In this document: positions 51,895-60,639 of the stretch, piece after piece | Position numbering within the stretch: the first letter of the stretch is position 1 | How the letters are laid out: every line of letters begins with the position of its first letter | Assembly (NCBI RefSeq): GCF_000230555.1 | Contig: NC_016078.1 | Location: 992,001 to 1,056,000, forward strand | Direction: 5' to 3' | DNA from: Pelagibacterium halotolerans B2 | GTDB lineage: Bacteria; Pseudomonadota; Alphaproteobacteria; Rhizobiales; Devosiaceae | DNA: 64,000 nt | Position numbers and translations under genes: made by a program | The notes under the pieces: model-generated | The model's input: only the letters and a program-made list of their open reading frames with translations | Databases searched by the model: none | What the model was told of the DNA's origin: nothing

Positions 51895-52812
51895 ATGTCC
51901 GACTTCCTCGAAATCTCGCCCGAGATCAAATACGCGCTGGCCGATGGCCAGCCTGTCGTGGCGCTCGAATCCACGATCATTACCCACGGCATGCCCTATC
52001 CGCAAAACCTTGAAACGGCGCTCGCCGTCGAGCAGGTGGTGCGTGACAATGGCGCGGTTCCCGCCACCATCGCGGTGATGGGCGGCAAATGCCATGTGGG
52101 TGTGGCGGGGGAAACGCTCGAGGAGCTGGCCAGGACCGGCCTTAAAGCCGCCAAGGCGTCCCGGCGCGATCTCGCGGCGATTCTGGTCAAGGGCCTGACC
52201 GCCGGAACCACCGTCGCGACCACGATGCAGATCGCGGCAATGGCCGGCATCAAGGTGTTCGCCACCGGCGGGATCGGCGGCGTGCATCGCGGGGCCGAAT
52301 CCACATTCGACATCTCCGCCGATCTCACCGAACTGTCGCAAACCCCGGTCGCTGTGGTCTGCGCGGGTGCCAAGTCGATTCTCGACATTCCCAAAACCCT
52401 CGAAGTGCTTGAATCCAATGGCGTTCCGGTGATCGGTTATGGCACCGACGCCTTCCCGGCCTTTTTCGCCCGCGAGAGCGGACATGGCGTCGACTATCGC
52501 CTCGATACGCCCGATGAGGTCGCCGCTCTGATCGCCGCCCAGGCGGCGCTGGATATGCCCGGCGGGGTTCTTGTCGCAAATCCGATCCCCGAGGCCGACG
52601 CGCTCGATGCCGACGAAATCAATGGCAGGATCGCCGCCGCCATTGCCGATGCCGAACGCGGGGGCGTGACCCGCAAGGATTTGACACCCTATCTGCTCAA
52701 TCGCATTTTCGAATTGACCGACGGCAAATCGCTGGTCGCCAATATCGCCCTGGTCAAGAACAACGCCAGGGTTGCCGCACAGATTGCGGCCGCCCTCGCC
52801 AAGCGCGCCTGA
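51895..52812 (+). CDS. psuG: Pseudouridine-5'-phosphate glycosidase
   Basis: Cleaves pseudouridine 5'-phosphate to uracil and ribose 5-phosphate. The 305-residue protein shows the family hallmarks VALESTIITHGMPYPQN, ATIAVMGGKCHVGV, RRDLAAILVKGLTAGTTVA, FATGGIGGVHRG and VANPIPEADALD. A PfkB-type kinase follows two bases after the stop, matching the usual psuK-psuG pairing. A 107-base spacer after DUF1028 has a CT-rich hairpin but no clear terminator, so these genes may be one operon. Confidence 0.96.
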   Translation: MSDFLEISPEIKYALADGQPVVALESTIITHGMPYPQNLETALAVEQVVRDNGAVPATIAVMGGKCHVGVAGETLEELARTGLKAAKASRRDLAAILVKGLTAGTTVATTMQIAAMAGIKVFATGGIGGVHRGAESTFDISADLTELSQTPVAVVCAGAKSILDIPKTLEVLESNGVPVIGYGTDAFPAFFARESGHGVDYRLDTPDEVAALIAAQAALDMPGGVLVANPIPEADALDADEINGRIAAAIADAERGGVTRKDLTPYLLNRIFELTDGKSLVANIALVKNNARVAAQIAAALAKRA

Positions 52813-52814
52813 CC

Positions 52815-53705
52815 ATGACCGGCCGTATTCTGGTTGTCGGCGACGTCATCACCGATATTGTCGTCGTGCCGCAAGGGCCCGTCGCGCGCGGCACCGATAC
52901 GCCCGCGACCATTCGCCAGATGCCGGGCGGGTCGGGGGCCAATCAGGCCGTATGGCTGGCGGCGATGGGCGCCGACGCCCATTTCGCGGCCCGCGTGGGA
53001 GCCGGCGATGTCGTTCGGCTTACCCGCCATTTCGAAGGGCAGGGGGTGGCTGCCCATCTTTCGGGCGACGAGGCCAACCCCACCGGCACGCTGATCTGCC
53101 TTGTCGATACCGATGGCGAGCGCAGCTTTCTCACCGATCGCGGCGCCAACGCCCATCTTGGCGAAACCGACCTGCCCTTCGACCTGCTCGACGGAATGGA
53201 TCGCCTGCACGTCTCGGGCTACGCCCTTTTCGAACCCAAGCCCCGCGCCGCCGTGATGGCGCTGGCCGCACGCGCAAGGGCCGCAAACATTCCGGTCAGC
53301 ATCGATCCGGCCTCCACGGGCTTTCTTGCAGAGGCGGGCTACGACAATTTCCTCGGCTGGGCCGCCGATGCCGAAATCATCTTCCCCAATGCCGATGAGG
53401 CCGAACTGTTGACCGGCCGGACCGATCCGGCCCATCAGATCGCCGCGCTGCTCGATATCTTCCCGCGCGTGGTGCTCAAGCGCGGGCGGGAGGGCGCGAT
53501 CTACGCAGCCAGGGGCGGGGAAACGCTGGCCATGCCCGCCCAGGCCGTCGAAATGGTCGATACCACAGGTGCGGGGGATGCGTTTCTTGCCGGGTTTCTC
53601 GCCGCCGATCTGCGCGGAGAGGCCCCCGCTGCCGCCATGAGCGCCGCCATTGCGGCGGGCGCCCGCGCGGTGTCGCGGCTCGGCGCACAGCCTCTCGCGC
53701 TTTGA
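52815..53705 (+). CDS. psuK: PfkB family sugar kinase, probable pseudouridine kinase
   Basis: 296-residue ribokinase-fold kinase. The PfkB signature 1 region is MPGGSGANQAVWLAAMGAD. The ATP-site motif DTTGAGDAFLAGFLA has the catalytic base Asp255. It is tightly coupled to psuG (ATG two bases after the stop), so pseudouridine is the likely substrate; sequence alone would allow another nucleoside or sugar. The kinase makes the phosphate that PsuG cleaves. Confidence 0.85.
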   Translation: MTGRILVVGDVITDIVVVPQGPVARGTDTPATIRQMPGGSGANQAVWLAAMGADAHFAARVGAGDVVRLTRHFEGQGVAAHLSGDEANPTGTLICLVDTDGERSFLTDRGANAHLGETDLPFDLLDGMDRLHVSGYALFEPKPRAAVMALAARARAANIPVSIDPASTGFLAEAGYDNFLGWAADAEIIFPNADEAELLTGRTDPAHQIAALLDIFPRVVLKRGREGAIYAARGGETLAMPAQAVEMVDTTGAGDAFLAGFLAADLRGEAPAAAMSAAIAAGARAVSRLGAQPLAL

Positions 53706-53852
53706 ACGGCGGCCGGCGAGCCCCGAGACATATTGCACTTGCAATTGCCATGCGTGTCGGCTTTGCTAAGCGGGCAAGGACCATCTCGCTCCGCCTGAAG
53801 ATGCCTTCTCCCGATTGGCCTCAGCGGCAGCCGGTCTGCAAGGGAGGAAATC

Positions 53853-54302
53853 ATGGGTCTCACTATCCACAGCCCCGCCGCCACGCTGATGTTGGCCGCT
53901 GGGCTCGTCACGGCCGGTCTGTCGCTTCCGGCATACGTCTATGCGCAGGACGAGGCCGGCCCCGCGCCGGTTCATTACACCTCGGAACAGGCTGATCGGG
54001 GCGAGGACAGATTTGCCCGGGACTGCGAGGATTGTCACGGCGACGATCTGCGCGGTGGGCTGATCGGCGGGCCACCCCTGCGCGGGCTGTCGTTCGAACA
54101 GAAATTTGCCAATGGCGCACCGGCTTCGGCGATGTTCGTGTTCATGAGTTCGCTCATGCCCCCCAACGCGCCGGGGCGTTATACCCCCGAGGTCTATGCC
54201 GACCTTATGGCCTATATTCTCCAGGAAAACGGTTTTCCGGCCGGCAGCGAACCGCTGCCCTCGGATATGGCGGCACTCAACAATCTAATTGTCGAGAAGT
54301 GA
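53853..54302 (+). CDS. Class I cytochrome c, periplasmic
   Basis: 149-residue monohaem cytochrome c. A signal peptide runs to about residue 32 (LMLAAGLVTAGLSLPAYVYAQ). The haem site is C58-E-D-C61-H62, and Met in SSLMPPNAPGRY is the likely sixth ligand. AAGGGAGG precedes the ATG. The gene converges on the MoxJ-like and PQQ dehydrogenase genes and is a plausible electron acceptor for that dehydrogenase; that is inferred from proximity. Confidence 0.9.
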   Translation: MGLTIHSPAATLMLAAGLVTAGLSLPAYVYAQDEAGPAPVHYTSEQADRGEDRFARDCEDCHGDDLRGGLIGGPPLRGLSFEQKFANGAPASAMFVFMSSLMPPNAPGRYTPEVYADLMAYILQENGFPAGSEPLPSDMAALNNLIVEK

Positions 54303-54320
54303 GCGCACCGCGCTGGCCGA

Positions 54321-55166
54321 TTACCGGGCGGGTATAGCCGCGAAATCGTATTCCTCGAGGATGGCACCGATCGTGCCGTCCGCGGTCAGCGCGGCAATCG
54401 CCTCGTCGATGGCGGTGCGCAGATAGGTGTTTTCCGCCAGCAGCAATCCGCCAACCCCGAGGGTGGATGGCTGCACGGGGCGGGGGTCGACGATGTGGAA
54501 TTGGGTGCCGTCGGGATCATCGCGCTCGGTGGCCCACAGGCTGGGAGCCCAGACCAGCGCCACGTCAACGGTGCCGTTGAGCAGCGAGGCGATGGACAGC
54601 TCGTTTGTGCCCATGGGAAACACCGGCCAGCGCTCGTCGGGCGCCAGCGTCGAGACATAGGTGAACAATTGCAGATGGGCCGATGTGCCCATCGTCGCGC
54701 CGATCTTGCGCGAAGGGTCCATGTCGCCCAGGGTCTCAATGGACGGATCGGTGGTCACAAAGACATATTGCGCCTCGTAATAGGGCCGGGTGGCGATGAC
54801 CCATTCGGGCAGTCCTCCGGGGATGAGCTTGAAGCCCATCTGCACGTCGCAATGTTCGAGCAGGGTCTGGTAGATCCTCGTGATGTCCTCGCGAACGATG
54901 TCGCTTTGCAGCACATGGCGCTGCGGCTCGAGCAGCAATCCCGCAGCTATGGCATCGGCGATATCGCTCGCCATCTCCCAATCGGGATCGCGCTGGTCGA
55001 CGCAGTAGCGGAAATGGGAGGCATCGAGCGGGCGGCCGATGTTCCACTGGCCCGGCGCAAACGGCACTTCGTAGAATTCGGGTTGCTGCGCGGGGGCGGT
55101 GCTCGTTGCGAGCATGGCCAGCGCCGAGAACAAAAACGGTAATGTCGAGCGCAAAGCAATAGGCAA
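54321..55166 (-). CDS. Quinoprotein-associated periplasmic binding protein (MoxJ-like)
   Basis: 281-residue secreted protein with a signal peptide (LPFLFSALAMLATSTAPAQQ) and an amino-acid-binding-protein (SBP_bac_3) fold: HFRYCVDQRDPDWEMASDIA, RPYYEAQYVFVTTDPS, KIGATMGTSAHLQLF, NGTVDVALVWAPS. It has no ABC permease beside it. It follows the PQQ dehydrogenase on the same strand, as MoxJ/XoxJ proteins do beside methanol-type dehydrogenases, where they help maturation. Two cysteines are visible. Confidence 0.82.
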   Translation of the reverse strand: MPIALRSTLPFLFSALAMLATSTAPAQQPEFYEVPFAPGQWNIGRPLDASHFRYCVDQRDPDWEMASDIADAIAAGLLLEPQRHVLQSDIVREDITRIYQTLLEHCDVQMGFKLIPGGLPEWVIATRPYYEAQYVFVTTDPSIETLGDMDPSRKIGATMGTSAHLQLFTYVSTLAPDERWPVFPMGTNELSIASLLNGTVDVALVWAPSLWATERDDPDGTQFHIVDPRPVQPSTLGVGGLLLAENTYLRTAIDEAIAALTADGTIGAILEEYDFAAIPAR

Positions 55167-55257
55167 GTTCGAGCTTCCTTAGTACGGATCGCCCTCCCTC
55201 TCGCCGGGGAAGCGATCGGTGTGGAGAACAGGCAGTTTCGAAACCGGGCCTCCTTAA

Positions 55258-55302
55258 GAGAGGCGGGGCGGACCGGAAATTTCCGTGCCCGCCCCGCTTC
55301 TC
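55258..55302 (-). other. Long inverted repeat after the PQQ dehydrogenase
   Basis: A 14-base GC-rich arm at 55258-55271 pairs with 55289-55302 with one mismatch, and the inner CGGAAATTTCCG continues the stem. It lies between the dehydrogenase stop and the MoxJ-like start on the minus strand. There is no U-run, so partial termination or 3' end protection of the dehydrogenase message is more likely than full termination. Confidence 0.55.
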
Positions 55303-55318
55303 AGATTACACCTTCCTG

Positions 55319-57073
55319 TCAGTCGGGAAGCGCAAACACATAAAGCGTTGCCGGATTGTCCGCCGGCAGCCGGATGTCCGGGGTCAGCGAGGCCAGGCGG
55401 CCCAGACCCGAGGCCCAGTTGGCGACAACGGCAACATATTGCTTGCCGCCCGCTTCGTAGCTGATGGGGAAGGATTCGAGCGAATTGCTCAAAGGCCCGC
55501 TCTCCCACAGCACTTCGCCGGTCTCGTCGTCCAGGGCCATGAACTTGCGGTCAAGGCTGCCCACGAACACCACGCCGCCTGCCGTGGGCAGGGTCGAGCT
55601 GGTGATCGGCGCATATTGCCGATACTGCCAGACCTCAGACTGGTCTGTCAGGTTGATGGCACGGACCTGGCCGATATTGCCGTCACCATCGGGATGCGGC
55701 ACGCGAGCAAAGGTCTGCAAACCGCCGCCGGTATAGATCTCGCCCGGATCGAGCGGGTTGACTGTGGTGTTCGAGCAGAACTCCACGGTTGGCAGATACA
55801 GGGTCTCTGTCCGCGGGCTGTAAGCCGTGGCCTGCCAGGCCTTGGCGCCCGGGTCGGCCGGGCAGTTGAAGGTGGTTTCACCGATGACCGGAATGACCTC
55901 GGGATTGATCTCCTTCTCGCCGGTGTCGGGATCGATCGAAAGCACCACATTCTGCGGTGCGGTCTCCTGAGCCCACAACCATTCCCCCGTCGTGCGGTCG
56001 AGGGACTCTATGATGCCGATCTTTCCGGTCGTCACCACCTGTTGCCGCATCTCGCCGTTGAACGGCAGGTCGACCAGGATGCGCTCATAGGCGTAATCGA
56101 GGTCCAGAGAGTCGGTCTCCAGGTATTGGTGGTACCATTCGAGCTCACCTGTCGTCACATCGATGGCAAGTGTGGAGTTGGTATAGAGCGCCTCGTTGGT
56201 GACATTGGGGTCGGAACTGGGGGGCGTCAGCCCCGCGATCTCGACGTTCCACGGATAGGGCTGTCCGACGCCGGCAAAGATCAGGTTCTGCTCGGGGTCG
56301 TAAGAGCCGGTGATCCAGGCCGATGCGCCGTGGCGGCTCTCCAGCGGGAGGCCGTTCCAGCTATTGCCCTCGGGCGTATCGCCGCGGGCGATGGTGTGGA
56401 CGCGCCACAATTCCTCGCCGGTATCCACGTCGTGCCCGGTAAAGAAGCAGCCGCCGGGCTGGGCATTGCTGCACGAGGTCATGCCCTGGACGACGACGCC
56501 GTTCGCCACGATGGGTCCGCTCGAAAAAGCGAAGCCGTGCTCGTAGTTCGCGACCTGCTTGTCCCAGATCAACTGGCCGGTCTTGGCGTCCAGCGCAATC
56601 AGATGGGCATCGCGGGTGGCGATGATCAGCTTGTCGTCGTAGATCGCCTTGGAGCGCTCGCCGCTGGGGTTCACGTCATCGGGAAGCTCGTATTCATACT
56701 CCCAGATCAGATCGCCCGTGGCGCCATCGAGGGCCTGGATGAGGTGGCTCGAATTCTGCAGGTACAAAATACCGTCATGGACAAGCGGGGTTTCCTGAGA
56801 GCGCCCGCCCGGCGACATGCCCCAGGCCCAGGCCAGTTGCAGATCGCCCACATTGTCCTTGTTGATCTCGTCGAGGGGGCTGTACCCCCAGCCGTCATAG
56901 GTCCGTCGCCACATCAGCCAGTCGCCGTCGGGCGGATCGGCCAGCATTTCATCCGTGACCGGCGTCAGGCTGTCGATCGGGTTGTCCTGGGCCATCGCCG
57001 TCTGCATCGACAAAAGTGAAGCCGACGAGGCAGCGATTGCCAAAAAGCCAAGTAACTTCCGGGTTCCCATCAT
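55319..57073 (-). CDS. PQQ-dependent alcohol dehydrogenase, calcium-type active site
   Basis: 584-residue periplasmic quinoprotein of the methanol/ethanol dehydrogenase type. Signal peptide ending near QTAMAQ. Propeller tryptophan repeats are present (DGATGDLIWEYEYELP, DAKTGQLIWDKQVA, DDETGEVLWESGPL). The catalytic Asp is in LDLDYAYE (about residue 326), and the residue two places downstream is Ala rather than Asp. This DYA form is typical of calcium enzymes and unlike the DYD motif of lanthanide XoxF-type enzymes. The vicinal disulfide CC is not seen; a spaced pair (SCSNAQPGGCF) occurs in that area. GGAGGAGG precedes ATG 57073. The alcohol substrate is unknown. Confidence 0.92.
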   Translation of the reverse strand: MMGTRKLLGFLAIAASSASLLSMQTAMAQDNPIDSLTPVTDEMLADPPDGDWLMWRRTYDGWGYSPLDEINKDNVGDLQLAWAWGMSPGGRSQETPLVHDGILYLQNSSHLIQALDGATGDLIWEYEYELPDDVNPSGERSKAIYDDKLIIATRDAHLIALDAKTGQLIWDKQVANYEHGFAFSSGPIVANGVVVQGMTSCSNAQPGGCFFTGHDVDTGEELWRVHTIARGDTPEGNSWNGLPLESRHGASAWITGSYDPEQNLIFAGVGQPYPWNVEIAGLTPPSSDPNVTNEALYTNSTLAIDVTTGELEWYHQYLETDSLDLDYAYERILVDLPFNGEMRQQVVTTGKIGIIESLDRTTGEWLWAQETAPQNVVLSIDPDTGEKEINPEVIPVIGETTFNCPADPGAKAWQATAYSPRTETLYLPTVEFCSNTTVNPLDPGEIYTGGGLQTFARVPHPDGDGNIGQVRAINLTDQSEVWQYRQYAPITSSTLPTAGGVVFVGSLDRKFMALDDETGEVLWESGPLSNSLESFPISYEAGGKQYVAVVANWASGLGRLASLTPDIRLPADNPATLYVFALPD

Positions 57074-57381
57074 GAGAGGCCTCCTCCAAAGCCTGGAATG
57101 ACTAGCTCTCTCCCTTGCGATGTTTGGCTGGCGTAATAGCGTCAGCAGTCAAGGCTTTAGCTAGCACCCGATCATCGTACGCCTACCCGTCGGAGGTCGT
57201 CAACTATTGGTTAACGATTGTTGTCGCGGCTCGACTGCTTGTGATGACGCCCGATCGATGGGCCGCCGATTGTCAGAAGTATAAAAATTGCGTTTACTGC
57301 GCCCGCGGCCCGGTCTGGCTTTGTCTTGCATTATCCTGGCCGCTGTATTGCGATAGCTTCGCTTCGGGCAAGGGGACGACG
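57074..57381. promoter_or_regulatory. Divergent promoter region, PQQ dehydrogenase / VWA protein
   Basis: 308 bases between divergent starts. It is less GC-rich than the flanking genes, with AT-rich patches around 57190-57230 and 57280-57300. No repeat unit or clear operator dyad is seen. An open frame runs rightward through it into the VWA gene but has no family-like leader. Confidence 0.4.
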
Positions 57382-59658
57382 ATGATACGCATACCCGCTT
57401 ATGCAGTGGCGGCCATTCTGGCCATGGGGTTGGGCTCTGCTCCGGCCAGCGGCCAGGACGTCATGGTGGTTTACGACGCTTCGGGCTCCATGTGGGGCCA
57501 GATCGATGGCGTCACCAAGATCGAGATTGCTCGCGACGTCATGGGTGACCTCGTCGATCAATGGTCCGACGACACAAATCTGGGGCTCGTGGCCTATGGA
57601 CACCGCCGCGAGGGCGATTGCGGCGACATCGAAACCGTCATCGCGCCGCAGCCGATTTCACGGGCCAGTTTTGTCGATGCGGTCAACGCCATAAACCCCT
57701 TGGGCCGCACGCCGCTTTCCGCTGCCGTCGAACACGCCGCCGAGGAGCTTGTCTATCTCGAAAATCCCGCGACGGTCGTTCTGATCTCGGACGGCATCGA
57801 GAACTGCGAGGCCGACCCCTGCGCACTGGCCAGCCATCTCGAGGAACGCGGCATCGCGTTTACCACGCACGTCATCGGCTTCGACGTGGCCTCCGAGGAA
57901 TACGCCCAGCTTTCCTGCATCGCGGAAAACACCGGCGGCATTTTCGTGCCGGCGTCCAACGCCGGCGAACTGGCCGACGCGCTCAACGCGGTCAAGCAGG
58001 TGATCGATGAGGCCCCCGAACCCGAGCCTGCGCCCGAACCGGAACCCGAGCCCGAGCTCGCCCAGGTCGATATCAAGGCACCGGCCAGTGTAACGGTCGG
58101 CATGCGGTTCCCCGTGAGCTGGGCGCCGACGCTCGAGCCAAGCGATTATGTCACCATCGTTCCGGTCGGAGCCGAGGAGGGCAGCTATGCCAATTATCAG
58201 CGCGTGCGCGACGATTCCGAGCAGGAATTGAGGGCGCCCGCCGAGCCCGGACTTTACGAAGTCCGCTACGTATTCGAGGAAACCGGAGAAACCGCCGGCT
58301 CGGCCCCGGTCGAGGTGATCGATGCCGAAATCACCGTCTCCGCGCCGCAAACGGTCACCACCGGGGCACGGTTTACGGTGAACTATACCGGCGCCGTCGA
58401 TGGCTCCGATTATGTCACCATCGTATCGGTCGGCGCCGACGAGGGCAGCTATATGGATTATCAGCGCGTGCGCGATGTATCCGAGCAGGAGTTGACCGCC
58501 CCCGCCGACGCGGGCCTTTATGAAGTCCGCTACGTGCTCGACGAGGGCGCGCGGACGATGGCCTCCACACCGATCGAGGTTGTCGAACCGCAAACCACGG
58601 TTTCCGCACCCAAGACGGTGACTGTGGGCGCGCGCTTCACGGTGGGCTACACGGGTTCGGTCAATGCAAACGACTATGTCACCATCGTTCCCGCTGGCGC
58701 CGATGAGGGCAGCTATATGGATTATCAGCGCGTGCGCGATGTATCCGAGCAGGAGTTGACCGCCCCCGCCGATCCGGGTCTTTATGAAGTGCGCTATGTG
58801 CTCGATGAGGGCGCGCGGACCCTGGCCTCGACGCCCATCGAAGTGGTCGAAGGCGAGACGACGGTTTCGGCGCCCGAAACGGTCACCATCGGCTCGCGGT
58901 TCACCGTCAGCTACACCGGGGCCGTCAATGGCAATGACTATGTCACCATCGTTCCCGCTGGCGCCGAGGAAGGCAGCTATACCGACTACCAGCGCGTGCG
59001 CGATGCGTCCGAGCAGGAGTTGACCGCCCCCGCCGACCCGGGCCTCTACGAAGTGCGCTACGTGCTCGACGAGGGCGGGCGCACGATGGCGTCGACCCCG
59101 GTCGAGGTCGTGGCAGGCGATGTGAGCGTTTCGGCCCCCACCGTGGTGATCGCCAATGAGCGTTTCGCGGTGGGCTATACCGGCGCGATCAACGGCAACG
59201 ACTATGTGACGATTGTTCCCGCAGGGGCTGAGGAAGGAAGCTACGGCGATTACCAGCGCGTCAGGGACGCCTCCGAGCAGGAGCTTACGGCGCCGGCCGA
59301 CCCGGGGCTTTACGAAGTTCGCTATGTGCTCGATCAGGGCGGCGTCACCATGGCCTCAACCCCGGTTGAAGTGCTCGAAGAGGGCAGCGCCATCGATTTC
59401 GGTGCCGGTCTCGATGTGCCCTCTTCGGCAGCGCCGGGTGAAACGATCCTGGTCACCTGGACCGCGGACGTCGAGGGCGCGCGCATCTCTCTCGCGCGGG
59501 CCGATCAGGCCGATTTCGCCTGGATCGAGGCGCAGTCCGCGAGCAGCGAGAAGGCGACCAAACTGACCATCCCCGACGAGCCGGGCACCTACGAGGTGCG
59601 CTTTCTCGATGTTGCCAACCAGTCGGTGCTGGGACGCTCCCCGATCACCGTGGAATAA
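57382..59658 (+). CDS. Secreted VWA protein with five tandem 88-residue repeats
   Basis: 758-residue secreted protein. Signal peptide (AVAAILAMGLGSAPASGQ), then a von Willebrand A domain at about residues 25-215 with a complete MIDAS motif DASGSMWG and the Thr in NPLGRTPLS. A Pro/Glu linker (EPEPAPEPEPEPE) leads to five tandem Ig-like repeats at 58066, 58330, 58594, 58858 and 59122, spaced exactly 264 bases. Each has the core DYVTIVP-GA-EGSY, YQRVRD, SEQEL-AP and GLYEVRYV. A sixth, divergent repeat closes the protein. GGGG before ATG 57382 supports the start. Probable role: metal-dependent adhesion or envelope interaction. Confidence 0.85.
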   Translation: MIRIPAYAVAAILAMGLGSAPASGQDVMVVYDASGSMWGQIDGVTKIEIARDVMGDLVDQWSDDTNLGLVAYGHRREGDCGDIETVIAPQPISRASFVDAVNAINPLGRTPLSAAVEHAAEELVYLENPATVVLISDGIENCEADPCALASHLEERGIAFTTHVIGFDVASEEYAQLSCIAENTGGIFVPASNAGELADALNAVKQVIDEAPEPEPAPEPEPEPELAQVDIKAPASVTVGMRFPVSWAPTLEPSDYVTIVPVGAEEGSYANYQRVRDDSEQELRAPAEPGLYEVRYVFEETGETAGSAPVEVIDAEITVSAPQTVTTGARFTVNYTGAVDGSDYVTIVSVGADEGSYMDYQRVRDVSEQELTAPADAGLYEVRYVLDEGARTMASTPIEVVEPQTTVSAPKTVTVGARFTVGYTGSVNANDYVTIVPAGADEGSYMDYQRVRDVSEQELTAPADPGLYEVRYVLDEGARTLASTPIEVVEGETTVSAPETVTIGSRFTVSYTGAVNGNDYVTIVPAGAEEGSYTDYQRVRDASEQELTAPADPGLYEVRYVLDEGGRTMASTPVEVVAGDVSVSAPTVVIANERFAVGYTGAINGNDYVTIVPAGAEEGSYGDYQRVRDASEQELTAPADPGLYEVRYVLDQGGVTMASTPVEVLEEGSAIDFGAGLDVPSSAAPGETILVTWTADVEGARISLARADQADFAWIEAQSASSEKATKLTIPDEPGTYEVRFLDVANQSVLGRSPITVE
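58066..59655 (+). repeat. Tandem 264-base coding repeats
   Basis: Units begin at 58066, 58330, 58594, 58858 and 59122, with a diverged unit from 59386. Units 2 and 3 share an identical stretch over the YMDYQRVRDVSEQELTAPAD coding part, showing recent duplication or gene conversion. The first unit is the most diverged of the five. Confidence 0.92.
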
Positions 59659-59666
59659 ACAAGAAA

Positions 59667-59690
59667 GGGGCAGCGCTATGGCGCCGCCCC
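59667..59690 (-). terminator. Terminator for etfA on the minus strand
   Basis: GGGGCAGCGC and GCGCCGCCCC form a stem with one internal mismatch and a four-base loop. On the minus strand the stem is followed by TTTCTTGTTT, a T-rich tail, so it can terminate the etfB-etfA transcript. It also lies just after the VWA stop on the plus strand, where the tail is poor. Confidence 0.7.
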
Positions 59691-59709
59691 CGACACCAGG
59701 ATGGGGTGT

Positions 59710-60639
59710 CTAGAGCGAGCTGGTCAGCTCCGGGACCAGTTCGAAAAGGTCGCCGACAAGCCCGTAATCGGCCACCGAAAAGATCGGGGCTTCGGGGTCC
59801 TTGTCGATGGCGACGATGATTTTGGAATTCTTCATCCCCGCAAGGTGCTGGATCGCCCCGGAAATGCCCACGGCGATATAGAGATCGGGGGCGACCACCT
59901 TGCCGGTCTGGCCCACCTGCCAGTCATTGGGGGCATAGCCCGCGTCCACGGCGGCGCGGGAGGCGCCCATGGCGGCGCCGAGCTTGTCGGCCAGCGGCTT
60001 GATGATTTCGTTGAACTTTTCTTCCGAGCCCAGCGCCCGTCCGCCCGAAACAACGATCCGCGCATTGGCCAGTTCCGGCCCGGCGCTGACCGGCGTATCG
60101 CGCGAAACAAATTTCACCTTCGGCGCCGAGGGGGCAAAATCAACGGCTTCGACAGGGGCCGAGCCGCCGTCACCCACGGCGTCGAATGCCGAGGCGCGTA
60201 CGGTGACGACGATCTTGTCGGCCGTGGCCTCTACGGTCTGGATCGCCGCGCCGGCATAAACGGGACGCTCGAAGGATTTGGGCGAGACCACAGCGGTGAT
60301 GTCGGAAACCTGCATCACATCGAGCAGCGCCGCGACGCGAGGCATCACGTTCTTGCCCGATGTGGTCGCGGCGGCAACGATATGGCTGTAATTGCCGGCC
60401 AGATGGACCAGCAGTTCGGACACAGGCTCGGCCAACTGGTGCCCATAGGCGTCGGCGTCGGCCAGAAGAACCTTTGCGACCCCATCGAGCTTTGCCGCGG
60501 CATCGGCCACCGCGCCGCAGCCGGACCCGGCAACCAGCACATCGATATCGCCACCGATCTCTTGCGCGGCGGCAATCGCCTTGGCGGTCGCGACGGCGAG
60601 GGTGGAATTGTCGTGTTCTGCGAGGATGAGAATGCTCAT
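59710..60639 (-). CDS. etfA: Electron transfer flavoprotein, alpha subunit
   Basis: FAD-binding subunit of the soluble electron carrier that takes electrons from acyl-CoA and related dehydrogenases to ETF-ubiquinone oxidoreductase. The 309-residue length is normal. The C-terminal FAD domain has [37 protein letters not shown] and [17 protein letters not shown]. It overlaps etfB by four bases (ATGA). Its neighbourhood with branched-chain keto acid dehydrogenase suggests a link to branched-chain amino acid oxidation. Confidence 0.97.
   Translation of the reverse strand: MSILILAEHDNSTLAVATAKAIAAAQEIGGDIDVLVAGSGCGAVADAAAKLDGVAKVLLADADAYGHQLAEPVSELLVHLAGNYSHIVAAATTSGKNVMPRVAALLDVMQVSDITAVVSPKSFERPVYAGAAIQTVEATADKIVVTVRASAFDAVGDGGSAPVEAVDFAPSAPKVKFVSRDTPVSAGPELANARIVVSGGRALGSEEKFNEIIKPLADKLGAAMGASRAAVDAGYAPNDWQVGQTGKVVAPDLYIAVGISGAIQHLAGMKNSKIIVAIDKDPEAPIFSVADYGLVGDLFELVPELTSSL

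Noticed and set aside
55439..57019. Plus-strand open frame opposite the PQQ dehydrogenase
   Set aside because: Antisense mirror frame of a conserved gene.
55319..57073. Lanthanide-dependent XoxF
   Set aside because: The position two residues after the catalytic Asp is Ala (DYA), not Asp, so the lanthanide signature is missing.
58066..59655. Regularly spaced repeats suggesting a CRISPR array
   Set aside because: The period of 264 bases is one coding repeat per unit, in frame, with protein-level conservation; no short repeats with unique spacers.
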